Assembly: GCA_014361095.1 (NCBI GenBank)
Contig: JACIWF010000026.1
Coordinates: forward strand, 1-6,853
Length of the DNA: 6,853 nucleotides
Direction of reading: 5' to 3'
Source: Hadesarchaea archaeon
GTDB taxonomy: Archaea > Hadarchaeota > Hadarchaeia > Hadarchaeales > Hadarchaeaceae
Made by a program: the position numbers and the translations under genes. How positions within the stretch are numbered: the stretch's first letter is position 1; each line of letters starts with the position of its first letter. Under the pieces are notes generated by a model, which made no database searches, had not been told where the DNA came from, and was given only the letters and a program-made list of their open reading frames with translations. This document shows positions 1 through 5,737 of the stretch, piece by piece.

Positions 1-1154
1 GTGCGCGAGAACGAGAAACAGCCCCTCTCCAAAACCCTTTTCAAACCTTCCAGGGCCCAGTTCAGTATCCCGCTCATCTCTTGAGGGTCGCCCGTGATTT
101 TGTCGGCTATGTAGGGGTCGGTTTTTGGGTCACCTTCAGGGAAAACCCTGTTGAATTTGATCAGGATCCACCTTCTCCAGAACGCCTCGCTGAGATCCGC
201 GGTGGCTGGAAGCTCGTTGGCGGAAAAGACCAGTTTGGCGTAGTTCTGGAACTTGAAGGGATCGCGGTGTTTCCTCTGCGCGTCCATGAGATCTTCGCCG
301 GTGAGCATCTTGAACCGGCCCGTGTCGGATCCCAGGCGCCGCGACGGGAGATCCGCGAAGACGTTAGCCAACCGACCAAAGAGCTCGGCGGCAGCGAACC
401 GGTCGCCCACGATGTCCTGGAGGCTCTTGGCACTCACGTTTTCGTCCCCCAGGAGCGCACGGAGGATCCGCAATAATGTGCTCTTTCCGTTATTTCCGCC
501 GCCCAGCAGCATGAAGGCGCGCGCCAGGGGATAATCACGTAGCAAGCAGTATCCGAACATCTCCTGCACAAGGGGATGGATGTCTTCTTCTAATATCTCC
601 CCCAGAAATTTTCGAAAGTTCGGGCAGACGGCCGCGGGGTCGTAGTCCACGGGAATTCTGGAAAGAAAGATGGGGTTAGGGCCGTGCGGGTGCAGTTGTC
701 CGCTGGTGAGGTCAAGGACGCCGTTTCTCAAACAGATGAGATTCTTCGGGGGGTTGAAATCCTTAGAATTTCGATACGTGGTTTCACGGATGTGATACAC
801 CACTTCCTTTACTCTGTGTTCCGTAGCCAAGTCCGCAAGCCTTTTCCTGCATTCCTCCTCGATCAGCGTCTCTCCCTTCGGCCGATAGTATCCGTCAGTG
901 TAGTAGTATATTTCCCCGCTCTCCCGGTGCGTGATGAAATGATGGTGGCGCATTATATCGTCGGCGAGCATCTTGGGGATAAACTGTCCGTCTTCGAAGT
1001 AGGTGAAGGGGCCGGACAGAGCCTTGAACGGTCCCTTTTTCTGGCAGTTCGGGTTGGGACAGACGCGCGGCCGCTCTCCTTTCGGATGGTCAAACACCTC
1101 TCCGCACCGCCGGCACCGCCAGCTGTCGGTTATCAGCGGCTCAATTTCGTTCAT
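1..1154 (-). CDS. SF3 (P4/D5-type) replicative helicase with N-terminal zinc ribbon, 3' end outside window
   Basis: ATP-dependent DNA helicase of the phage/plasmid P4-D5 type, which would unwind the element's origin or fork. The 384 residues present begin with a zinc ribbon (Cys14, Cys17, Cys32, Cys37). A D5_N-like region follows (about 55-200), containing NGVLDL at 144-149. The SF3 ATPase core has Walker A GGGNNGKST at 218-226, Walker B ANVFADL at 263-269, sensor-1 motif KLVFSANELP at 307-316 and the FWRRW arginine-finger motif at 325-329. The start is ATG 1154, with GGAGG at 1162-1166 and 7 nt spacing, inside the end of the Alba gene (14-nt overlap), so translation is probably coupled. No stop is reached before base 1, so the C-terminus is missing from the window. 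There is no primase domain here; the primase-polymerase is a separate gene (1919-2872). The family call is secure. The role as the element's replicative helicase follows from the family. Confidence 0.93.
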   Translation of the reverse strand, partial: MNEIEPLITDSWRCRRCGEVFDHPKGERPRVCPNPNCQKKGPFKALSGPFTYFEDGQFIPKMLADDIMRHHHFITHRESGEIYYYTDGYYRPKGETLIEEECRKRLADLATEHRVKEVVYHIRETTYRNSKDFNPPKNLICLRNGVLDLTSGQLHPHGPNPIFLSRIPVDYDPAAVCPNFRKFLGEILEEDIHPLVQEMFGYCLLRDYPLARAFMLLGGGNNGKSTLLRILRALLGDENVSAKSLQDIVGDRFAAAELFGRLANVFADLPSRRLGSDTGRFKMLTGEDLMDAQRKHRDPFKFQNYAKLVFSANELPATADLSEAFWRRWILIKFNRVFPEGDPKTDPYIADKITGDPQEMSGILNWALEGLKRVLERGCFSFSR

Positions 1155-1440
1155 TACCCTGCCTCCCCTCCAGTTTTTGTGATTCGCCGCCTTCCCACCG
1201 CTCCAGAAGCACGCGGACGCCGCTGGTGCCGTCTTCCATGGCGTAGCTCTGAATATCGAGAATGGTGGCCAGGCGCAGGTCCTGGAGCATCTTGGCGACC
1301 GCAAGCACCTTACCACACTGCTGGCCGAGTCCCAGAACCTCAACCAGCCGCGCCTTGTTCTTCCGAAAAGCAACCAAAACTGCGTTGGCGTAGACAGCAG
1401 GCGGCTTGGCAGCAACATAAATCTTTTCGTCCGCTTCCAT
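1141..1440 (-). CDS. Alba-family nucleic-acid-binding protein
   Basis: Small Alba-superfamily protein of 99 residues. The strand-helix pattern IYVAAKPPAVYANAV (residues 7-21) matches the Alba signature around the DNA-contacting lysine (KPxxxYxxAV). It is followed by VEVLGLGQQCGKVLAVAKML, which corresponds to the Alba GRAISRAVDVAE helix, and by a last strand GVRVLLER. Alba proteins are dimers that coat DNA and also bind RNA. Only one lysine (Lys12) stands where archaeal chromosomal Alba usually has two. An 18-residue polar tail follows the fold and overlaps the helicase start. I chose ATG 1440 because GGGG lies 8 nt upstream; an ATG at 1446 would have only 2 nt of spacing. SpoVS of spore-forming bacteria shares the fold, but the KPxxxY motif favours Alba. 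The gene follows the window's only gap and may have its own promoter. Its role here could be packaging element DNA, helping the helicase, or binding RNA. Confidence 0.8.
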   Translation of the reverse strand: MEADEKIYVAAKPPAVYANAVLVAFRKNKARLVEVLGLGQQCGKVLAVAKMLQDLRLATILDIQSYAMEDGTSGVRVLLERWEGGESQKLEGRQGNERN

Positions 1441-1446
1441 ACACAT

Positions 1447-1502
1447 TACCCCACATTGGGCGAAAATTCTGGATAACGACGGTTTTTATTGCTTAACACA
1501 CC
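1447..1502 (-). promoter_or_regulatory. Intergenic gap with a weak promoter candidate for the Alba-helicase genes
   Basis: This is the only real gap in the gene string. Read on the minus strand it holds an A-rich block, AATAAAAA (1490-1483), about 45 nt before the Alba start, which could act as an archaeal TATA-like element. A possible bacterial pair (TTAAGC at 1495-1490 and TATCCA near 1474) has short spacing and poor matches. No hairpin followed by a T-run is present, so I see no intrinsic terminator for the Sm-like gene. A tiny CCCA/TGGG hairpin (4-bp stem, 3-nt loop) would cover the Alba ribosome binding site. Nothing here is strong, and the downstream genes could simply be reached by read-through. 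Confidence 0.25.
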
Positions 1503-1745
1503 TCACTCTTCCGCCTTCAGCCCCTCTCCGAAAATTTTGATAGCGATGATGTTCCGCTTGTTGATCAGGTGTGTGTTCTCGTAGGTTTTCAGCTCAATGA
1601 AATAATCATCGTGGCCGACGAGTTTTCCCTTCCTCACTTCCACGGGGGCTTCGGGCTCTTCCTTGTACACGATCTTCACCAGCCTGCCGACGAACCTGTT
1701 ATAGTTCGGCGCAGGCACTTCGGTCTTCTCAATGATAGCAGCCAA
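1503..1745 (-). CDS. Sm/Hfq-like small beta-barrel protein
   Basis: Predicted 80-residue protein with an Sm-like pattern. FVGRLVKIVYKEE (residues 18-30) resembles an opening Sm1 strand, RKGKLVGHDDYFIEL (38-52) resembles the conserved G-x-L-x-G-x-D-x-y-x-L core, and HLINKRNIIAIKIF (59-72) resembles the closing Sm2 strand (compare Hfq KHAISTVV). Sm, LSm and Hfq proteins form rings that bind U- or A-rich RNA. The start is inferred to be TTG 1745, because GGAGGTGA at 1757-1750 lies just ahead and the upstream zinc-binding gene ends at 1750. The same frame stays open to an ATG at 1922, but that longer N-terminus only shadows the upstream gene and looks unlike protein. Assignment rests on pattern alone; another small SH3-type barrel is possible. 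It sits between prim-pol and helicase, next to Alba, which suggests a nucleic-acid role, perhaps RNA-based control of replication. Confidence 0.6.
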   Translation of the reverse strand: MAAIIEKTEVPAPNYNRFVGRLVKIVYKEEPEAPVEVRKGKLVGHDDYFIELKTYENTHLINKRNIIAIKIFGEGLKAEE

Positions 1746-1749
1746 ACCA

Positions 1750-1757
1750 TCACCTCC
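1750..1757 (-). promoter_or_regulatory. Ribosome binding site fixing a TTG start for the Sm-like gene
   Basis: GGAGGTGA on the minus strand, full-strength anti-16S complementarity, 4 nt ahead of TTG 1745 (7 nt from the GGAGG core). It overlaps the last codons and TGA stop of the zinc-binding gene, so the two genes are probably translated together. An out-of-frame ATG overlaps that stop (ATG at 1750-1748), but its frame does not give the Sm-like protein. Confidence 0.7.
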
Positions 1758-1917
1758 GTTTTTTCCATCTGTTTCCGAACATGCGGGGGCAGAGAACTTT
1801 CGCGCGTTTTTTGCGGGCGTAGACAACGTGGCGCACTTCTTCAGCCAGAGAAGCGTCCACCGGTATCCTCTTGCCGCACTTGGGGCAGATGAAAGTTGGG
1901 CATTTTTGTCTTTCCAT
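1750..1917 (-). CDS. Small zinc-binding (zinc-ribbon-like) basic protein
   Basis: 55-residue basic protein. It has Cys6, then CPKC at 11-14 followed by GKRIPV, a charged helix-like middle with RKKRAK, Cys43 in VLCPRM and a C-terminus ending WKKRR. A normal zinc ribbon has two CxxC knuckles. Here the second is CPRM with only one cysteine, so metal binding would need Cys6 or another residue as fourth ligand. I do not recognise a family. The basic tail suggests contact with nucleic acid. The start is ATG 1917, because GGAGGTG at 1924-1930 lies 6 nt upstream; an in-frame ATG at 1935 has no such site. The prim-pol stop codon ends 1 nt before this ATG, so translation is coupled. It could be a regulatory or accessory subunit of the replication proteins; function unknown. 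Confidence 0.7.
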   Translation of the reverse strand: MERQKCPTFICPKCGKRIPVDASLAEEVRHVVYARKKRAKVLCPRMFGNRWKKRR

Positions 1918-1918
1918 T

Positions 1919-2872
1919 TCATACACCTCCTTCATCTTTGAGCAGCTCCTCGACGCTCTTGCGCGTCAACCAGCTCCTGATGTACCTGCAGTGCTCCCGG
2001 TCACAGAACGGCGCCATGCTTTTGCAGAGGTAGGTGTACTTTCGCTTCGCCATTGAACCGAGAACACTGCGCAGTTCCCGCTCGTCAAGCGGCGGGTGGT
2101 TTTTCTGGTTCCATTCCAGCAGCCGGTTCCACGTGCGCTCGAGCGGGTACTTCTTGACATACAGGTAGTAGCTCGACAGCCTCGCCGCCGCCTCGTTCCT
2201 GAATCCCTCTCCGACTCCCTGCAACAACTTGAAAATGCAGGGTGGAGGCCTCCCCTTGTAGCGCTCTTTTGTGTCAGCTGTTTCAAAATCCTCAAGGCAG
2301 CGATCCGAAATCTGGAAGGGTTCTATACCAAATTTCTCCTTCACCGTTCCAAACACAACTTCGAGCAGGTCATCCACTTCCAGCAGCTTACGTGTGTTTC
2401 CGATGAACTTGTAGCGGTTGCCGCTTGGGTGCATGCTCGGAGGGGCGATCACTATGTTTCCATCCGACCTCACCTCAAGCCTTATCTGCGGGACCTTGAA
2501 CGAAGGGACGGGCTCGGTTGACCGGAGATACACGTGCCGTTTGCCGCTTCCAGTGCGCACAACGATCGTCTCTCGCTCGATCTTTTTCACGTCGAAGAAC
2601 TTCTCGTAAACCGAAACGTCGTCGAAGTCCAAGACGACCAGGTTGCCGCTCACCGCTCCGCAGACGATTGCGACATTGTGCGGTCGTCCGTCGTGGAACC
2701 ACCGGGCAATTTCCTCTTCGGAAGGTCTCTTGCGCTGGTAAGGTTCCCAGGCGATTTCGGGTCTTTTATCGCCGTAAACCGCCGGAATTACGCAAAAACC
2801 CAGAGAGCGGTAGGTGGAAAGGTACTCATCAAGAGGGTTCGTCAGCGGCACGATTTCAATATTTTCAGCCAC
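1919..2872 (-). CDS. Primase-polymerase (AEP prim-pol) with PriL-like C-terminal four-cysteine domain
   Basis: Archaeo-eukaryotic primase superfamily enzyme related to the prim-pol domain of plasmid pRN1; it would make primers and copy DNA for the element. Numbered from GTG 2872 (317 residues), motif I is VVLDFDD (79-85; Asp82 and Asp84 as metal ligands), motif II is SGKRHVYLR (109-117; His113), and motif III is RLEVRSDGNIVIAPPS (131-146; Glu133). The C-terminal part (about 207-300) starts with PPPC (Cys212), continues with a helical stretch including RNEAAARLSSYYL, and ends with Cys283, Cys290 and Cys295. This spacing recalls the primase large-subunit domain that holds an Fe-S cluster or zinc. 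GTG 2872 has GGTGA 5 nt upstream and an 8-nt overlap with the nuclease gene. An in-frame TTG at 2890 would add six residues but lacks a good binding site. No helicase domain is attached; that is encoded at 1-1154. Confidence 0.9.
   Translation of the reverse strand: MAENIEIVPLTNPLDEYLSTYRSLGFCVIPAVYGDKRPEIAWEPYQRKRPSEEEIARWFHDGRPHNVAIVCGAVSGNLVVLDFDDVSVYEKFFDVKKIERETIVVRTGSGKRHVYLRSTEPVPSFKVPQIRLEVRSDGNIVIAPPSMHPSGNRYKFIGNTRKLLEVDDLLEVVFGTVKEKFGIEPFQISDRCLEDFETADTKERYKGRPPPCIFKLLQGVGEGFRNEAAARLSSYYLYVKKYPLERTWNRLLEWNQKNHPPLDERELRSVLGSMAKRKYTYLCKSMAPFCDREHCRYIRSWLTRKSVEELLKDEGGV
1924..1930 (-). promoter_or_regulatory. Ribosome binding site for the small zinc-binding gene
   Basis: GGAGGTG on the minus strand, 6 nt ahead of ATG 1917 and lying within the last codons of prim-pol. 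It decides the start of this 55-residue gene against the in-frame ATG at 1935 and supports that so small a reading frame is really translated. Confidence 0.75.
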
Positions 2873-3599
2873 GGAAATCACCGGCTTCAAGCTTTTTCTT
2901 TTTATCCGGGGCGATTGCGGTGTCTTCCGGGTCCAAAAGCTCTATTTTTATTTCATTGTTTTCTTCGCAGATCGATTCAATTCCGATCTCAGGGAGGGGT
3001 TCGACAATTTCAGTGCCTATTTTCAAAAATTCCTCCAGAGTTGGCTGTTCTTCTGCCGTTAGCCGGGGGTTGAACCTTACAATCGAACCGGGAGGGAATT
3101 CCTTGATGGGCACTGATTTGTTTCTTGTAATCCAGATCTGTCCCGTTTTCTTGTTCACCGATAGAGCGTTTTTCTCGGGAAACCGCCGTTCGTTTTTCTT
3201 GAACCAATCACGCAGACTTTCTGACATGCAGATGAAATAGCCGTCGACTAGGTTTGATTCCTGCTCGTTCTTCCAGACGTATATCACCAAGTCCGCCTTA
3301 GTCGTGTAAAACCAGCCGGGCCTTCCATTGGTTCGCGTCCGAGGATCAATACCAGTTTCAACTTCCAAAAGGATATCTTTGTATTTGTGGAACTGATAAC
3401 TACGGATCTTCAGTTCCACATCAACAACTTCCTGCTTGAGCACGGCGTCGATGCCGCGCTTCTGAAGTTCTGGATGCTCGTCCCACCTTACGCTCTCGAG
3501 TCCTTTCACCAGTAGTATCTGCTTGAGTTTTGGTTGCAATCTTTCCTGCCACCATTCGCTGTTCGCTAGATTGTCCTGGAACACATTGTACTTAGTCAA
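2865..3599 (-). CDS. PD-(D/E)XK-fold nuclease, possibly a Holliday-junction-resolvase-like enzyme
   Basis: Probable metal-dependent endonuclease of the PD-(D/E)XK superfamily. Numbered from TTG 3599 (244 residues), the catalytic core is GIDAVLKQEVVDVELK (49-64), giving Asp51, Glu62 and Lys64 in the D-x10-E-x-K arrangement. It is followed by KDILLEVE (74-81) and GWFYTTKADLVIYVW (95-109), which fit the later core strands. The last 70 residues are acidic with a KKKK stretch and no recognised domain. The start is inferred: TTG 3599 follows GGGGTG by 6 nt and overlaps the methyltransferase stop by 8 nt, while ATG 3644 would overlap it by 53 nt. Other starts (GTG 3608, TTG 3605) are possible. Its place between methyltransferase and prim-pol suggests branched-DNA resolution or DNA repair. 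A restriction enzyme partnered with the adjacent methyltransferase cannot be excluded from sequence alone. Confidence 0.75.
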   Translation of the reverse strand: MTKYNVFQDNLANSEWWQERLQPKLKQILLVKGLESVRWDEHPELQKRGIDAVLKQEVVDVELKIRSYQFHKYKDILLEVETGIDPRTRTNGRPGWFYTTKADLVIYVWKNEQESNLVDGYFICMSESLRDWFKKNERRFPEKNALSVNKKTGQIWITRNKSVPIKEFPPGSIVRFNPRLTAEEQPTLEEFLKIGTEIVEPLPEIGIESICEENNEIKIELLDPEDTAIAPDKKKKLEAGDFRG

Positions 3600-4863
3600 C
3601 TTCAACACCCCACGATTTCCAACCAGGCCTCGAGCGTCTTGCAAAGAGCTCCAGATACCGGGCGCCCGGGTACATCCGTTCGATAATCACGTAGATCTCC
3701 TCGGGCTTGCTGCTGTGTTCCTTTCTTGGGGCGGTTATCACAGAGTCGGGCCGGCGGTCCGGTTCCGGCGGGCCCATTTCTCCTTTCGTTCCGATGAGAA
3801 CCAACTCGTGTCTGCTTCTGGCGTAGTAACCCATTCCGACCTTATCCTTCACCCAGACTATGCACGTCTTGTAACTGAATCCCCACTCTCTAAGCACCTG
3901 AAGCCCCTCAGGAAGTTTCGGGGCGGGCACCCAGAGGAAAAGGATCGAATTTTCTGCTGCAGGGATCTTCAAGGAGCATATGTTTTCCAGCTTCATTGTT
4001 GGGTACTTGTTTTCCACTCTCCGGCTGTCGGAAACGGCAAATTCGTACTCCCAAGGCGGGTCTGCTAGTATGACATCGTACTTACCTTCCGGGAGATCGG
4101 GGACTCTCTTCTCCGCGATTTTTCGTTCCACTTCGGTCTTCGCTTTCCGTATCGAGCGCTCGCCTGCGGCTATCTTTTCCGCGACGGCCGAAAGCACTTC
4201 CGGGTCTTTCGCCGCTTTTGGCAGAACGGTGATCGCGTCCTTGACTTCCCCCTTGAGTATTCTTTCGGCAGCTTTTGGTGAGATCTGCTTTACTGCATCG
4301 AGAGCTTTGGCAAACGCGGCGGCGCGGCGGACAGTCTTTTCTCCAATACCGGTAGATTTGGCAATAGCTTTAGCGGTGGCAGCGCTACCCGAACTTGTGG
4401 TCATTTTGACCACAAGTTGCAAGTCGTTCCTCGTTCCTTGCGCTTTTTGCCTTTCGTAAATCCTCCCAATCAAAACAGCCCTCTGCTCATCCGTCAGGTT
4501 TCGCCTTGACAGTTGGTTTTGGTCAACCCACGCCAGCGCCTCCTCCAGGCTTGCGAACTGCATTTCCACGATCTTAAACGGCAGGCCGTGCTTCTGCGCC
4601 AGCTGATACCGGTAGTGTCCATCTACAAGGACCAACTGCCCTTCCCTTGGCCAGACAACCAGCGGGTCCCTGATCCCCTCTGCCAGCACGCTTGACTCGA
4701 GCGCCGCGAACTCTTCGTCTCTGAGCGGGAAGAGCGCTTTTTTGATTTCATCGAGAATAACGAGGTTCTCATTTGTGGGGGGCAGCCCGGGAGGTATGGA
4801 GGTTGGGTCAACATGAGAAAAAGAACCTCTGCCCCGCCGGCTGCCCCTTTCCACATTTATCAT
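3592..4863 (-). CDS. ParB-domain / MT-A70 N6-adenine methyltransferase fusion
   Basis: A 423-residue protein with an N-terminal ParB/Srx-like domain (about 40-140; DGHYRYQLA at 81-89 is the characteristic motif). A helix-turn-helix follows (about 160-190, with AKAIAKSTGIGEKTVRR), then a variable linker and a C-terminal MT-A70 methyltransferase (about 258-423). The catalytic motif DPPW is at 268-271, with RHELVLIGTKG at 351-361 and the SAM-side motif YLELFARR at 403-410, followed by PGW. MT-A70 enzymes methylate adenine N6. Such fusions occur in phages and plasmids, where they probably modify element DNA against restriction or at bound sites. The start is ATG 4863, with GGAGG at 4871-4875; it overlaps the upstream TAA by one base (TAATG). 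The same frame is open to 5088, but that extension shadows the upstream gene. A perfect inverted repeat (4392-4418) encodes residues 149-158, between the ParB and helix-turn-helix regions. Target sequence unknown. Confidence 0.9.
   Translation of the reverse strand: MINVERGSRRGRGSFSHVDPTSIPPGLPPTNENLVILDEIKKALFPLRDEEFAALESSVLAEGIRDPLVVWPREGQLVLVDGHYRYQLAQKHGLPFKIVEMQFASLEEALAWVDQNQLSRRNLTDEQRAVLIGRIYERQKAQGTRNDLQLVVKMTTSSGSAATAKAIAKSTGIGEKTVRRAAAFAKALDAVKQISPKAAERILKGEVKDAITVLPKAAKDPEVLSAVAEKIAAGERSIRKAKTEVERKIAEKRVPDLPEGKYDVILADPPWEYEFAVSDSRRVENKYPTMKLENICSLKIPAAENSILFLWVPAPKLPEGLQVLREWGFSYKTCIVWVKDKVGMGYYARSRHELVLIGTKGEMGPPEPDRRPDSVITAPRKEHSSKPEEIYVIIERMYPGARYLELFARRSRPGWKSWGVEVD
4392..4418. 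repeat. Perfect 12-bp inverted repeat with 3-nt loop inside the methyltransferase gene
   Basis: AACTTGTGGTCA, a TTT loop, then its exact reverse complement. The repeat lies in frame in the ParB/MT-A70 gene and encodes residues 149-158 (QLVVKMTTSS), just after the ParB domain and before the helix-turn-helix. In mRNA it could fold into a 12-bp hairpin. As DNA it has the shape of an operator or centromere-like site that the ParB/helix-turn-helix protein itself, or another dimer, might bind. There is no following U-run, so it is not an intrinsic terminator. Confidence 0.9.
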
Positions 4864-5732
4864 TAATCGCCCTCCTTTCCGTGCGTCTTTAGCCACTCGC
4901 GGTAGGTCTCTGTGATTACCCGTTCGCTGATAAAGTGTCGCCACGCGTCGCGCTGTGCTTTCACGAGCGCGAGGGTCGCCGCGAACGGGTTGGGCTGTTT
5001 GCTCGGGAAGTAGAACTTGGGCTGGTAGAAAGCGCCTATCGCATCGAGATTGCGCTTCAGGTCCGTGGCCTTCACCACAGCAAGCCAACCGTAGTCTCTC
5101 TCCTCCAGTCGCAGGAGTTCCGTTTTGATGTGTCCCATACGCCTGACAATCGCTTTGACGCCCTCGTAGCTGAGCCCGATTACAGTTCGGCCCTGGTGCT
5201 CGAACTTGTAGAAGTACTTCTCCAAGATACGTTCCCTGATCTCGCCGCTGATCTCGGTGATGATCTGTTTCTCGTCCATTCTATCCATGATTTCCGCGCG
5301 CTCCTCTTCTGGGGTCTTCTGCAGAGCGATGAGGCCGGGCCCAGCCTCGATTTCTTTTCCCGCTTCCGGTCTTGGTGCCCCGGTTCCGTTCTGAGGCGCC
5401 TGCGCTTTTGCGGCAAACAGCTTGTCTCGGTATGATTTGTATTCCAGGAGCAACGGATGGTCGCGGAGGGAAGGCGCGTTTTCCCACTCCGGCGGCTCTT
5501 TGTCGAGGTTCAAGCGGTAGGCGTATCTGGTTCCCTTCTCGGACTTCTGGAAGTCCACGACGAGCTTGATCGGTCTTCCCTCCAGCTCCGCTGTCTTCGT
5601 ATACTTGGTGCCGTTGGGACTGGCCCGAAAGCCGTGTAGCTCGAGCCAGTCCACAAGTTCCGGGAGCACCTGCAGAGTTGGCTTCTCTTCAGGCCCAGGA
5701 ATTTCAATCATTTCAAAATCATCTTTGTTCAT
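4863..5732 (-). CDS. Probable ssDNA-annealing (Rad52/Sak-like) recombination protein
   Basis: A 289-residue protein in two parts. The C-terminal half (about 150-275) carries VIGLSYEGVKAIVRRMG (184-200), a strand with YGWLAVVKATDLKRN (214-228) and NPFAATLALVKAQRDAWRHFI (248-268). The pattern of an opening S/TYxG helix, paired strands, then AxxKAQRxAxR recalls phage and archaeal proteins thought to be Rad52/Erf-like single-strand annealing proteins. The N-terminal part (about 15-105) looks like a small separate domain (LPELVDWLELHGFRASPNG, then strands around RYAYRLNL). A Pro/Ala/Gly-rich linker lies at about 108-135. The start is ATG 5732 with GAGGT at 5740-5744 and 7 nt spacing; it lies 5 nt after the previous stop. 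The neighbours (an OB-fold protein upstream, a nuclease two genes on) fit a recombination role. Recognition is by motif pattern only; it could be another conserved element protein of unknown function. Confidence 0.5.
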   Translation of the reverse strand: MNKDDFEMIEIPGPEEKPTLQVLPELVDWLELHGFRASPNGTKYTKTAELEGRPIKLVVDFQKSEKGTRYAYRLNLDKEPPEWENAPSLRDHPLLLEYKSYRDKLFAAKAQAPQNGTGAPRPEAGKEIEAGPGLIALQKTPEEERAEIMDRMDEKQIITEISGEIRERILEKYFYKFEHQGRTVIGLSYEGVKAIVRRMGHIKTELLRLEERDYGWLAVVKATDLKRNLDAIGAFYQPKFYFPSKQPNPFAATLALVKAQRDAWRHFISERVITETYREWLKTHGKEGD

Positions 5733-5737
5733 TGTCT

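Noticed and set aside
1455..1466. CCCA/TGGG hairpin over the Alba ribosome binding site, as a possible riboswitch or thermosensor
   Set aside because: A 4-bp stem with a 3-nt loop is too weak and too common to call a regulatory structure.
684..1496. 270-residue plus-strand open reading frame
   Set aside because: It lies opposite the helicase and Alba genes, has no recognisable domain and reads as low-complexity antisense of real coding sequence.
2872..2910. A-rich run in the codons for DKKKKL near the nuclease end, considered as a frameshift site joining nuclease to prim-pol
   Set aside because: The heptamers read T-AAA-AAG and G-AAA-AAG, not a proper A-AAA-AAG slippery site in frame, and the prim-pol has its own start with a binding site.
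2518..3240. Overlapping plus-strand open frames of 179-240 residues
   Set aside because: They are antisense shadows of the prim-pol and nuclease genes; the minus-strand products carry clear catalytic motifs, these do not.
3658..3669. 12-bp GC-only palindrome (CCGGGC/GCCCGG)
   Set aside because: It is short, lies in a conserved part of the methyltransferase (YPGARYLE) and is explained by codon choice.
4864..5088. Upstream extension of the ParB/MT-A70 reading frame by 75 residues
   Set aside because: It overlaps the annealing-protein gene in another frame and lacks a good ribosome binding site; ATG 4863 has one and a TAATG junction.
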